Assembly: GCF_900142385.1 (NCBI RefSeq)
Contig: NZ_FRAQ01000004.1
Span: 62,001-126,000, forward strand
Source of the DNA: Marinobacter antarcticus
Lineage (GTDB): Bacteria; Pseudomonadota; Gammaproteobacteria; Pseudomonadales; Oleiphilaceae
Length of the DNA: 64,000 nt
Direction: 5' to 3'
The notes beneath the pieces were generated by a model. It was not told where the DNA came from, did not search any database, and saw only the letters and a list, made by a program, of their open reading frames with translations. The translations under genes were made by a program, and so were the position numbers. Position 1 is the stretch's first letter, and every line of letters begins with the position of its first letter. This document shows, in pieces, positions 30,129-39,296 of the stretch.

Positions 30129-31517
30129 ATGAATTATAAAAAGAGTGCGATACTCGGGGGCCTGCTCGCCCTCTCGATAGCATCCTCTCCATCTTGGGCA
30201 GCGGTGTCTTCAGGTGAAGCTTCACGGCTCGGTCAAGACCTCACGCCGTTTGGTTCGATCAAGGCTGGAAACGACGCAGGTACTATACCAGCCTGGACCG
30301 GAGGCCTGACAGAGCCTCCCGCGGGCTATCAGGGGGCGGGGCAGCATCATATTGATCCGTTCCCGACTGACGAAGTGCTGTTCAGCATCAACGCGTCTAA
30401 CAAGGATCGGTATGCCGAGCACCTCTCTGATGGTGTTCTTGCAATGCTTGAAACCTATCCCACCAGCTTCCGTGTGCCGGTGTACAAATCCCGTCGTACT
30501 CACGCGGTACCTGATTGGGTTGCAGAGAACACCAAGAAAAATGCGGTAAACGCAGAAGTTGTTGGCAAGGGCGAAGGCCTGAAAGGTGCCTATGGAGGCT
30601 ACCCTTTCCCGATTATTCAGGGGAATAATGAGCAGAAAGCCTGGCAGGTGATCTGGAACCATCTGGTGCGGTGGCGCGGTGTCTCAGGCACTCGTAGATC
30701 AAGTGAAGTAGCTGTGCAGAGCGATGGCGACTATGCGTTGGTTACTTCCCAGCAAGAAGTCTTTTTTAATTTTTACAACCCCGAGGGCAGTGAAGATGAG
30801 CTGGACAACATCATTTTCTACTATCTCTCGTTTACCCAGTCTCCGCCCCGTCTTGCTGGTGGTGCGATTCTTATCCATGAAACCCTGAATCAGATCATCA
30901 ACCCCAGGAATGGCTGGGGCTATAATGCCGGGCAGCGCCGTGTGCGCAGGGCTCCGAACCTGGGTTACGATTCCCCGATTGCGGCTGCAGATAATCTTCG
31001 GACTGCCGATGACACCGATATCTTCAATGGTGCACTGGATCGCTATAACTGGTCTTATGAAGGCCTGAAAGAAATCTACATCCCCTATAACAATTATCGA
31101 CTCGGCGAAAAAGGCACTCCCTATTCCGAAATACTTGGTATTTCTCACCTGAACCCGGAGCTTACTCGCTGGGAACTTCATCGAGTGCATGTGGTTGAAG
31201 CCACATTGAAAGAGGGTGCGCGTCATATCTATCACAAGCGCCGTTTTTACGTAGATGAAGATAGCTGGAACACAGTTTTGCTTGATCAGTATGACGGGCG
31301 TGGCGCGTTATGGCGGGTTACTATGGGTTTTGCCAAAAATTATTATGAACTTCCAGGTGTGTGGACCGTGTTGGACGTCTATCATGATCTACAGGCCCGC
31401 CGTTATCACGTGCTTGGCCTGGATACGGAAGAGCCCAATACCCGGGTCTTCACAGAGGATGTTCCGAACAAACGCTATTTTTCTCCGTCCTCCCTGCGCC
31501 GCAGGAGTGTCCGTTAA
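30129..31517 (+). CDS. DUF1329 exported protein
   Basis: A 462-residue protein with a Sec signal peptide (MNYKKSAILGGLLALSIASS, then PSWA) and the DUF1329 body. Recognisable blocks are GEASRLGQDLTPFGSIKAGN near the mature N-terminus, GTIPAWTGGLTEPP, and LLDQYDGRGALWRVTMGFAK near residues 385-405. DUF1329 proteins have a beta-rich fold and are thought to be outer-membrane or periplasmic lipid-handling factors. The next two genes, a YCF48-like protein and an RND/MMPL exporter, are their usual partners, so this looks like the first gene of an envelope export unit. The DUF1302 partner often found with them is absent here. Confidence 0.9.
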   Translation: MNYKKSAILGGLLALSIASSPSWAAVSSGEASRLGQDLTPFGSIKAGNDAGTIPAWTGGLTEPPAGYQGAGQHHIDPFPTDEVLFSINASNKDRYAEHLSDGVLAMLETYPTSFRVPVYKSRRTHAVPDWVAENTKKNAVNAEVVGKGEGLKGAYGGYPFPIIQGNNEQKAWQVIWNHLVRWRGVSGTRRSSEVAVQSDGDYALVTSQQEVFFNFYNPEGSEDELDNIIFYYLSFTQSPPRLAGGAILIHETLNQIINPRNGWGYNAGQRRVRRAPNLGYDSPIAAADNLRTADDTDIFNGALDRYNWSYEGLKEIYIPYNNYRLGEKGTPYSEILGISHLNPELTRWELHRVHVVEATLKEGARHIYHKRRFYVDEDSWNTVLLDQYDGRGALWRVTMGFAKNYYELPGVWTVLDVYHDLQARRYHVLGLDTEEPNTRVFTEDVPNKRYFSPSSLRRRSVR

Positions 31518-31526
31518 GGCGGGCAT

Positions 31527-31568
31527 CTTTCAGCAACGGGCTTATAGCAATTGCCCGGCTGCTGAAAG
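31527..31568 (+). repeat. hairpin between the DUF1329 and YCF48-like genes
   Basis: CTTTCAGC at 31527-31534 pairs with GCTGAAAG at 31561-31568, with an inner CGGGC/GCCCG stem. No T-run follows. It lies in the 156-base gap inside the putative operon and may tune expression of the downstream genes or protect the upstream message end. Confidence 0.5.
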
Positions 31569-31673
31569 CGGCGCTCTGACATACTGGTAACTGTTGGAGC
31601 CGGTATGCTTACGGTTATTGCCGGTAGTGCCGGCCAGAGATATACAGTTAAAACAACATTATAGGCAATCTGA

Positions 31674-32822
31674 ATGGCTAAAAGGTTGACGTGCAAGACT
31701 CTGGGGGCGGCCTGCCTCGGGCTTTCCATGGTTTGGTCCGCACCCGCGGCGTTTGCGCTTGCGGATATCATCGAAACACCGGCCCGGCAAACCGACCTGG
31801 CTCCCGTTAATCTCCTTAATGACGTAGTGCGTGCGGGTGACCGCATAGTCTCTGTCGGGGAGAGAGGGCACATCATTTACTCCGATGATGACGGGCAAAC
31901 CTGGATGCAGAGCAGTGTTCCTGTCTCTGTAACGCTGACTGCCGTGTCCTTTGGATCTGAAACCCACGGCTGGGCCGTTGGTCACAGCGGTGTGGTGCTT
32001 CATACCGAGGACGCCGGGGAGAGCTGGAGTTTGCAGTTAACCGGCATTGATGCTGCCAAGCTGGCTATCGCCAGTAAGGAAGATCAGATTGCAGCGATGG
32101 AAGAGCGTATTGAAGAGGCACCTGAATCGGAAAAAAGCGATTTGGAGTGGGCGCTGGATGATTTGGTTTTCACCATGGAAAACATGCATTCAGATCTTGA
32201 TATTGGCCCTGTAAATCCTCTGCTGGGCGTTTGGTTTGAAGATGACCAGCACGGATTTGTGGTGGGTGCCTACGGTATGATCCTGCGCACGGAAGACGGC
32301 GGTGAAAACTGGCGCGACTGGGCGCCGAAAATTGAAAATGATCGGAATTTTCATCTTAACAGCATTGCGCGTATAGCCGGCGGTGCACTTGTGATTGTTG
32401 GCGAGGCCGGGCAAATCCATGTTTCTGTGGACGGCGGGGACACTTGGGAACGGCGGGAAAGCCCTTACGAGGGTTCGCTATTCGGCGTAATCGGAACGGG
32501 TCAGGTCAACGAGATCTTAGCCTTTGGCTTGCGCGGAAACATGCTGTTTTCTACCGATCTGGGAATGAGTTGGCGCTTGGTTCCGAACAGTGCAGGTGCG
32601 ACGCTTAACGATGGTGTCGTGGCTGATGACGGGCGGATAACTCTGGTCGGAAATGGCGGCACGGTGCTTATGAGTGGCAATGGCGCAGATTCATTCCGGG
32701 AGTATTTCCGTGGTGACCGGGCTGGCGTCATGGGCGTGGTTCCGGTTGCGGGAACCAACCTTCTTATCGTAGGTGAAGGCGGCGTAAAAATCACAGACGC
32801 TCGCGGAAAGAACCTTCAATAA
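31674..32822 (+). CDS. YCF48/photosystem-II-stability-factor-like beta-propeller protein
   Basis: A 382-residue exported protein with a signal peptide (MAKRLTCKTLGAACLGLSMV, then WSAPAAFA). It carries repeated blades typical of YCF48/BNR-type propellers: SVGERGHIIYSDDDGQTWMQ, AVGHSGVVLHTEDAGESWSL, VVGAYGMILRTEDGGENWRD, IVGEAGQIHVSVDGGDTWER and GLRGNMLFSTDLGMSWRL. In non-photosynthetic bacteria such proteins are encoded beside RND/MMPL exporters and DUF1329 proteins, as here, and probably act as periplasmic assembly or adaptor factors. A helical insertion lies at about 120-170. The exporter gene follows 46 bases later. Confidence 0.88.
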   Translation: MAKRLTCKTLGAACLGLSMVWSAPAAFALADIIETPARQTDLAPVNLLNDVVRAGDRIVSVGERGHIIYSDDDGQTWMQSSVPVSVTLTAVSFGSETHGWAVGHSGVVLHTEDAGESWSLQLTGIDAAKLAIASKEDQIAAMEERIEEAPESEKSDLEWALDDLVFTMENMHSDLDIGPVNPLLGVWFEDDQHGFVVGAYGMILRTEDGGENWRDWAPKIENDRNFHLNSIARIAGGALVIVGEAGQIHVSVDGGDTWERRESPYEGSLFGVIGTGQVNEILAFGLRGNMLFSTDLGMSWRLVPNSAGATLNDGVVADDGRITLVGNGGTVLMSGNGADSFREYFRGDRAGVMGVVPVAGTNLLIVGEGGVKITDARGKNLQ

Positions 32823-32868
32823 CGCCCTGATGTGGCACCAACTGAAAAAATAATAGAGGGGCTTTTGA

Positions 32869-35253
32869 ATGTCCAACCCGAACCATGACAGGGGTGATCA
32901 CTACCTGACAACGCCCAAAGCAGAGCCGTTTCTGGAGCGTCTGATTTTTAACAATCGGGCAGTTATTCTGATCGGCTTTTTGCTGTTGACGGTGTTTCTG
33001 GGCTACAACGCTGTAAAAATCCAGCCGGATGCCAGCTTTGAGCGGATGATCCCGCTTGAGCATCCGTATGTTATCAATATGCTGGACCACCGGAATGATC
33101 TGGAAAACCTCGGCAACTTCGTGCGCATCGCCGTGGAAACCAAAACCGGCGACATTTTCTCCGCAGAGTACATGGAAACGCTGAAGCAGATCACCGATGA
33201 GGTGTTCTATCTTGATGGGGTTGATCGCTCTGGCCTGAAAACCCTTTGGACATCAAACGTTCGCTGGGTGGAGGTAACCGAGCAGGGCTTCCAGGGTGGT
33301 ACCGTCATTCCGGATGGCTATGACGGGTCGCCCGCAAGTCTGGAGCAGTTGCGCCAGAACATTCTTCGTTCCAACGAAGTAGGGCGGCTGGTTTCTGACA
33401 ACTTCCAGTCCACAATTGTGTATGCTCCGTTGTATGAAAAAAATCCGGAGACAGGCGAGCCGCTGGACTATGCAACGTTTTCCCGCCAGCTCGAAGAAAA
33501 AATCCGGGATAAGTACAAAGAACAGAACCCCAATATCGATATTCATATTGTGGGTTTTGCCAAAAAAGTCGGTGATCTGATTGAGGGTATTGGCTCCATT
33601 GCCTGGTTTGCGGGCATCACGATCCTGCTGACGACCCTGCTGCTGTTCTGGTACTCCCGGAGTATTACCGGCACGCTGGTGCCTGTGTTTACCTCCATTG
33701 TTGCGGTGTTCCTGCAGCTGGGCGCACTAAGACTTCTGGGCTACGGTCTGGACCCATACTCGGTACTGGTGCCTTTCCTGGTCTTTGCTATTGGCATCAG
33801 TCACGGCGTACAGATTGTAAACGCCATGGCGGTCGAAGCCGCGAAAGGTTTCGATGCCGAGACCGCTGCCCGCCTCGCGTTCCGCGCGCTTTATATTCCC
33901 GGCATGCTGGCGCTGGTTTCCGATGCCTTCGGTTTCCTTACCCTGTTTTTTATCGAGATCGATGTTATCCGTGATCTGGCCATAGCGGCTGGTCTGGGTG
34001 TGGCTTTCGTTATCATCACCAACCTGGTGCTTCATGTTCTCATCATGTCCTACCTTGGTATTTCCAAAGGTGGTATTCGCCATGTGCAGAATCAGGGCGA
34101 AAAGCAGGATCGCAAATGGCGTTTGATGTCGTACTTCGCCCATCCCGGGGTTGCACCGATTTCGCTGCTCATTGCCGTGATTGGGTTAGGGCTTGGTCTT
34201 TACTACAAGCAGGGCCTGAAGGTAGGGGATCTTGATCAGGGTGCGCCTGAGCTTCGTGCCGACTCGCGCTACAATCTGGATAACGCTTACATCATCGATA
34301 ACTATTCCACCAGTGCAGATGTGCTGGTCGTGATGGTCAAAACGCCAGAAGAGCAATGCACCCAGTACAATGTTTTGCGGGCCATGGATTCACTGCAGTG
34401 GGAACTGCAGAACACGCCGGGCGTGCAGTCCTCTGTCTCGCTTGCGGACGTTTCCAAGATCGTAACCAAGGCTCTGAATGAGGGTAACTGGAAGTGGTAT
34501 GAGATTTCCCGCAACCAGACCATCATCAACGCGTCCATCCGTGAGGCACCATCCGGTCTTATCAACACCAACTGCAGTCTGACTCCGGTCCTGGTGTTCC
34601 TGGAAGATCACAAAGCAGAAACGCTTGAAACCGTGGTTGAGAGAGTTGAGGTGTTCGCCGAGGCAAACAGCGATGAAGATCACACCTTCCTGCTGGCAGC
34701 AGGTAACGCAGGCGTTGAAGCGGCGACCAACGAGGTTATTGCCAATGCCAAGGATATGATGCTTATCCTGGTTTATAGCGTGGTGAGCCTGATGTGCTTG
34801 GTTACCTTCCGCTCCATACGGGCTGTGCTGTGTATTGTGGTTCCGCTGGGGCTGACGTCGGTTCTCTGTGAGGCAATCATGTCTGTGTCGGGTATCGGTA
34901 TCAAGGTGGCAACTCTGCCGGTTATTGCACTTGGTGTAGGTATTGGTGTGGACTACGGCATCTATATCTACAGCAAGCTGGAAAAATATTTGCTGGAAGG
35001 TAAAACGCTTCAGGATGCCTATTTCGAGACCCTGCGTTCAACTGGTAAGGCTGTCATATTTACCGGTATAACGCTCGGGCTTGGCGTAGTAACCTGGATC
35101 TTCTCGCCGATCAAGTTCCAGGCGGACATGGGTTTCCTGCTGTTCTTCATGTTCCTCTGGAATATGGTTGGAGCAATCTGGTTGCTGCCCGCGCTCGCGC
35201 GCTTCCTGCTGCGGCCGGATCAAATGATCGCGAAAGCACGCGCTGCAAAATAG
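32869..35253 (+). CDS. RND-superfamily (MMPL-type) exporter
   Basis: A 794-residue inner-membrane protein with two six-helix halves. Each half begins with a membrane helix (VILIGFLLLTVFLGYNAV; ISLLIAVIGLGLGLYYKQG) and a large periplasmic domain, followed by an SSD-like bundle (TSIVAVFLQLGALRLLGYGL, then VPFLVFAIGISHGVQIVNAM; VIALGVGIGVDYGIYIYSKL). The family's GxxxD motif is present in the second half. Such exporters move lipids or other hydrophobic compounds. The DUF1329 and YCF48-like genes upstream are probable partners. A good ribosome site (AGAGGGG) precedes the ATG, and a strong terminator follows. Confidence 0.93.
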   Translation: MSNPNHDRGDHYLTTPKAEPFLERLIFNNRAVILIGFLLLTVFLGYNAVKIQPDASFERMIPLEHPYVINMLDHRNDLENLGNFVRIAVETKTGDIFSAEYMETLKQITDEVFYLDGVDRSGLKTLWTSNVRWVEVTEQGFQGGTVIPDGYDGSPASLEQLRQNILRSNEVGRLVSDNFQSTIVYAPLYEKNPETGEPLDYATFSRQLEEKIRDKYKEQNPNIDIHIVGFAKKVGDLIEGIGSIAWFAGITILLTTLLLFWYSRSITGTLVPVFTSIVAVFLQLGALRLLGYGLDPYSVLVPFLVFAIGISHGVQIVNAMAVEAAKGFDAETAARLAFRALYIPGMLALVSDAFGFLTLFFIEIDVIRDLAIAAGLGVAFVIITNLVLHVLIMSYLGISKGGIRHVQNQGEKQDRKWRLMSYFAHPGVAPISLLIAVIGLGLGLYYKQGLKVGDLDQGAPELRADSRYNLDNAYIIDNYSTSADVLVVMVKTPEEQCTQYNVLRAMDSLQWELQNTPGVQSSVSLADVSKIVTKALNEGNWKWYEISRNQTIINASIREAPSGLINTNCSLTPVLVFLEDHKAETLETVVERVEVFAEANSDEDHTFLLAAGNAGVEAATNEVIANAKDMMLILVYSVVSLMCLVTFRSIRAVLCIVVPLGLTSVLCEAIMSVSGIGIKVATLPVIALGVGIGVDYGIYIYSKLEKYLLEGKTLQDAYFETLRSTGKAVIFTGITLGLGVVTWIFSPIKFQADMGFLLFFMFLWNMVGAIWLLPALARFLLRPDQMIAKARAAK

Positions 35254-35270
35254 AAATTGAAGCCAGTTAC

Positions 35271-35295
35271 AAAAAGCCCGCATTGCGGGCTTTTT
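35271..35295 (+). terminator. intrinsic terminator after the RND exporter gene
   Basis: AAAAAGCCCGC and GCGGGCTTTTT form a perfect 11-bp stem around an ATT loop, ending in T residues, 18 bases after the exporter stop. It closes the DUF1329-YCF48-RND unit. Confidence 0.93.
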
Positions 35296-35436
35296 GTTGT
35301 TTGCTCAATTGGTTAGCGTCCTAATCCATACTTTATTTATCGTATAAATTGGTCTATGTTCTATGATGAGCGTGATACTTGCCCGCTTGCTCAGGCGGGC
35401 AGTTGATGACAACGATGAAAATAAGGAATGATCCAC

Positions 35437-36420
35437 ATGACACTGAAACTTAAAGCCTCCGCATTTGCAGTTGCTGCGGCTGTCAGCCTGGGAGCTGCCT
35501 CTACCGCAGTTTCCGCGCAGGAACAACGCTTTGTAACTATCGGAACCGGTGGCGTCACCGGTGTTTATTATCCGGCAGGTGGTGCTATTTGCCGTTTGGT
35601 CAATATGGACCGTAAAGAGCACGGTATCCGTTGCTCTGTAGAGAGTACGGGCGGCTCCGTATACAACCTGAATGCTATCCGACAGGGCGAACTTGATCTC
35701 GCGGTTGCCCAGTCTGACTGGCAATACCACGCATATAACGGCACTAGCCAGTTCAAGGACGATGGTCCTAACACAAAGCTGCGGGCCGTATTCTCCCTGC
35801 ATCCCGAGCCGTTCACCGTAGTGGCCAGTAAAGGTTCCGGTATCAAGAGCTTTGAGGATCTCGCCGGCAAGCGGGTCTCCGTCGGCAATCCGGGTTCTGG
35901 TCAGCGCGCTACAGCCGAGGTGCTGATGGATGAAATGGGCTGGACCATGGACAAGTTCTCTCTGGCAGCCGAGCTCAAGGCCGCTGAGCAGTCCCAAGCC
36001 CTGTGCGATGGTAATATAGATGCCTTCTTCTACACCGTGGGCCATCCATCCGGTGCTATCAAGGAAGCAACTACTTCGTGTGACAGTGTTCTGGTGAACG
36101 TGGATAATAAAGCATCCAGAAAGCTGATTGATGACAATCCATACTATCGGAAAGCGATCATTCCCGGTGGCATGTATCGTGGTTCTGATGACGACGTGAC
36201 CACCTTTGGTGTGGCAGCGACGTTTGTATCGTCTACTGATGTGCCCGACGAAGTGGTATACGAAGTGGTTAAGGCAGTGTTTGAAAACTTTGACAGCTTC
36301 AAGCGCCTGCATCCGGCCTTTAATAACCTGAATAAAGAAGAAATGGTATCCGACGCGCTGAGTGCACCCCTGCACCCGGGCGCCGTTAAGTACTACAAAG
36401 AAGCTGGCCTGATCCAGTAA
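35437..36420 (+). CDS. TAXI-family TRAP transporter solute-binding protein
   Basis: A 327-residue periplasmic receptor of the TAXI subgroup. The ATG at 35437 is preferred to one at 35428, because AAGGA (35423-35427) is then nine bases away and the product begins with a clean signal peptide ([20 protein letters not shown], then ASTAVSA). The mature start [20 protein letters not shown] is the family hallmark. Later come [14 protein letters not shown] and the [17 protein letters not shown] motif, which line the ligand pocket. The fused permease gene lies 82 bases downstream. The ligand is probably a small organic acid or amino acid; not decidable from sequence. Confidence 0.94.
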   Translation: MTLKLKASAFAVAAAVSLGAASTAVSAQEQRFVTIGTGGVTGVYYPAGGAICRLVNMDRKEHGIRCSVESTGGSVYNLNAIRQGELDLAVAQSDWQYHAYNGTSQFKDDGPNTKLRAVFSLHPEPFTVVASKGSGIKSFEDLAGKRVSVGNPGSGQRATAEVLMDEMGWTMDKFSLAAELKAAEQSQALCDGNIDAFFYTVGHPSGAIKEATTSCDSVLVNVDNKASRKLIDDNPYYRKAIIPGGMYRGSDDDVTTFGVAATFVSSTDVPDEVVYEVVKAVFENFDSFKRLHPAFNNLNKEEMVSDALSAPLHPGAVKYYKEAGLIQ

Positions 36421-36502
36421 GTCTGACCCCTGCCGCCGGAGCACCGCATGAGTGCCCGGCGGTCATTCCGCTTACCCGATTACTCATTAACAGGACCCTG
36501 CT

Positions 36503-39127
36503 ATGACCGATAGCGAGCCGAAATCCGGGGGTGCCATCAACCAACAGGGCGTGGAACAGTTCCTTCAAACCGAAACCGGGGGAAGGGCGGCCACCGGGCC
36601 TGCTGCCATTGTTCTGTTCACGGTGCCTTTGCTGTGGTCTCTTTTTCAGCTATGGATAGCCTCGCCACTGCCCTTTATTCTGGAATTCGGTGTATTTAAC
36701 TCCACCGAAGCCCGCTCTATCCACCTGGCGTTCGCTTCGTTTCTGGCGTTTGCTGCCTTTCCCATGTTCAAAGGCAGGCACACCAACCACGTGCCCTTTT
36801 ACGACTGGTTTCTGGCGTTTGGCGCGGCGTTTACCGCCTCTTATCTTTACGTTTTCTATGACCAACTCTCTAGTCGTCCTGGCGCACCTGAAACTCAGGA
36901 CCTGGTTGTTGCCCTGACCGGTCTGGTATTCCTGCTGGAAGCTACCCGCCGCTCACTGGGCCTACCGCTTGCAGTGGTTGCTACTGTGTTTATTATTTAC
37001 GCCCTGGGCGGGCCTTTCATGCCCGATGTTATTGCTCACAAGGGCGCCAGCCTGAGTAAGTTGGCTTCGCACATGTGGCTGGGCACCGAAGGCGTATTTG
37101 GCGTGGCACTGGGCGTGTCCACCAGTTTCGTTTTCCTGTTTGTGCTGTTTGGTGCACTACTGGAGCGTGCCGGCGCCGGTAATTACTTTATAAAAGTTGC
37201 TTACGCCATGCTTGGTCACATGCGCGGTGGTCCTGCCAAAGCGGCGGTGGTGGCCAGTGGCCTTAGCGGTATTATTTCCGGTTCATCCATCGCCAACGTT
37301 GTCACCACCGGCACCTTCACCATCCCGCTGATGAAGAAAGTGGGTTTTCCGGCAACAAAAGCCGGCGCTGTGGAAGTGGCCGCCTCGACCAACGGTCAGC
37401 TGACGCCGCCGATCATGGGCGCCGCCGCGTTCTTGATGGTCGAATACGTGGGTATTTCTTACCTTGAAGTGATCAAGCACGCCATTCTGCCGGCGATGAT
37501 TTCCTATGTGGCGCTGATTTATATCGTGCACCTGGAAGCCTGCAAGATGAACATGAAGGGCGTTGAGCGGCTCAACAAGCCGACTCTGGCCCAGCGCATG
37601 CTGATGTGGGTGATGATTCTGTTGGGGCTGAGCGTGCTTACCCTGGTGGTGTATTACGGCGTTGGCTGGACGAAAGATGTGTTCGGCAGCGCTGCTATGT
37701 GGGTGCTTACGCCGCTAATGGTAGCAATCTACATTGCGCTTGTGGGTTATGGAGCGCGCTTCCCTGATCTGGAAGAAGATGACCCGGATTCACTGATGGA
37801 CAAGTTGCCACCGGTAGGGGATACGGTAAAAACCGGTTTGTACTTCCTGTTACCGGTCGTGGTGCTGGTATGGTGCCTGACGGTAGAACGTTTCTCGCCG
37901 CAGCTGTCGGCCTTCTGGGCCACGGTGTTCATGGTATTTATCATCGTTACCCAGCGCCCGCTGAAAGCGTTCTTCACCAGCCGTGACCAACCGGGCGGTG
38001 CCCATTACCTGGGCGGCCTGAAGCAAGGCGGTGCTGACCTGACGCACTCGCTGGTCACCGGCGCACGCAACATGGTGGGTATTGGTGTCGCCACCGCCAC
38101 CGCTGGCATCGTGGTAGGTACGGTCACGCTAACCGGTATTGGCCTGGTGATGACCCAGTTTGTGGAATTCATCTCCGGCGGTAACCTGCTGTTGATGCTG
38201 GGCTTCACCGCCATTATCAGCCTGATACTGGGCATGGGCTTGCCAACCACGGCCAACTACATTGTGGTGTCTACCCTGATGGCCCCGGTTATTGTCACCC
38301 TGGGCGCGGAAAATGGCCTGCTGGTGCCATTGATTGCGGTGCACCTGTTCGTGTTTTACTTCGGTATTCTTGCCGACGATACGCCGCCGGTGGGCCTTGC
38401 CGCCTACGCCGCGGCCGCCATATCGGGGGCAGACCCGATACGAACGGGTATACAGGGCTTTACCTACGACATACGAACCGCCATCCTGCCGTTCATGTTC
38501 ATCTTCAACACCCAGTTGTTGCTGATCGGGCTGACAGGCTGGTTCGACCTGCTGGTAACAATATTCAGCGCGGTCACCGCCATGCTGGTGTTCTCTGCAG
38601 CCACCCAGGGGTTCTGGTTCACCAAAACCCGCTGGTGGGAAACTATTGGCCTGCTGCTGATTACGTTCACCCTGTTCCGCCCCGGCTTCTGGTGGGATGA
38701 AATCTACCCGCCAACCAACGACCGTCCCGGCGTGGAGCTGCTTCAGCATGTAAATGAAGTAGCGCCGGGTCAGCCGATCATCCTGCGGGCCTCGGGTATG
38801 TCCCTATCTGGCGATGAAACCTCGAAGTATCTTCAGTTACCACTGCCAGCGGCGGATACGCCTGAACAGCGGTTGGCGGCAGCCGGGCTGGAAGTATCCC
38901 CGTCGGGCGAGGTAATGAACGTGGAGTTCGTCAGCTTTAGCAGCGATGCGGGAAAAGCCGGGCTCAGTTTCGGCTGGACCATCGACACCGTGCAGGTGGA
39001 AAACCCGCGACCGCCAAAAGAGCTGATGTTCATCCCCGCACTGATGTTGCTGGGCCTGCTGGCCTTTACACAATTGCGACGCAGGGCCGGTGAAGGTGAA
39101 CGTCCAGCGTTCGTGCCATCGCGCTAA
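36503..39127 (+). CDS. TRAP transporter fused permease (4TM/12TM, TAXI type)
   Basis: An 874-residue inner-membrane protein in which the small (DctQ-like) and large (DctM-like) subunits are fused, as usual for TAXI systems. Many hydrophobic helices are present. The DctM signature includes GGPAKAAVVASGLSGIISGS near residues 245-265 and NGQLTPPIMGAAAFLM near 300. A soluble C-terminal part resembling DUF3394 (about 745-845) precedes a last helix (FIPALMLLGLLAF). It pairs with the TAXI receptor gene upstream to import a solute with Na+ or H+. A terminator follows. Confidence 0.93.
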   Translation: MTDSEPKSGGAINQQGVEQFLQTETGGRAATGPAAIVLFTVPLLWSLFQLWIASPLPFILEFGVFNSTEARSIHLAFASFLAFAAFPMFKGRHTNHVPFYDWFLAFGAAFTASYLYVFYDQLSSRPGAPETQDLVVALTGLVFLLEATRRSLGLPLAVVATVFIIYALGGPFMPDVIAHKGASLSKLASHMWLGTEGVFGVALGVSTSFVFLFVLFGALLERAGAGNYFIKVAYAMLGHMRGGPAKAAVVASGLSGIISGSSIANVVTTGTFTIPLMKKVGFPATKAGAVEVAASTNGQLTPPIMGAAAFLMVEYVGISYLEVIKHAILPAMISYVALIYIVHLEACKMNMKGVERLNKPTLAQRMLMWVMILLGLSVLTLVVYYGVGWTKDVFGSAAMWVLTPLMVAIYIALVGYGARFPDLEEDDPDSLMDKLPPVGDTVKTGLYFLLPVVVLVWCLTVERFSPQLSAFWATVFMVFIIVTQRPLKAFFTSRDQPGGAHYLGGLKQGGADLTHSLVTGARNMVGIGVATATAGIVVGTVTLTGIGLVMTQFVEFISGGNLLLMLGFTAIISLILGMGLPTTANYIVVSTLMAPVIVTLGAENGLLVPLIAVHLFVFYFGILADDTPPVGLAAYAAAAISGADPIRTGIQGFTYDIRTAILPFMFIFNTQLLLIGLTGWFDLLVTIFSAVTAMLVFSAATQGFWFTKTRWWETIGLLLITFTLFRPGFWWDEIYPPTNDRPGVELLQHVNEVAPGQPIILRASGMSLSGDETSKYLQLPLPAADTPEQRLAAAGLEVSPSGEVMNVEFVSFSSDAGKAGLSFGWTIDTVQVENPRPPKELMFIPALMLLGLLAFTQLRRRAGEGERPAFVPSR

Positions 39128-39158
39128 GCCAGCGGGCACGGCAAACAGGGCTCTAGGC

Positions 39159-39189
39159 AAAACCCGGCATTAACCTGCCGGGTTTTTTT
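39159..39189 (+). terminator. intrinsic terminator after the TRAP permease gene
   Basis: AAACCCGGCA pairs with TGCCGGGTTT around a six-base loop, with a run of seven T. It separates the TRAP operon from the thrS operon. Confidence 0.92.
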
Positions 39190-39296
39190 CTGCTAGACTT
39201 GCTGCCATTCTTGGCACCGCGGTTTGTATCGTGGCGGCCATTCACACAAGTGGTCTTTGGTATAGATCACCGCTGAGCACCTCTCAGGAGCGTACC

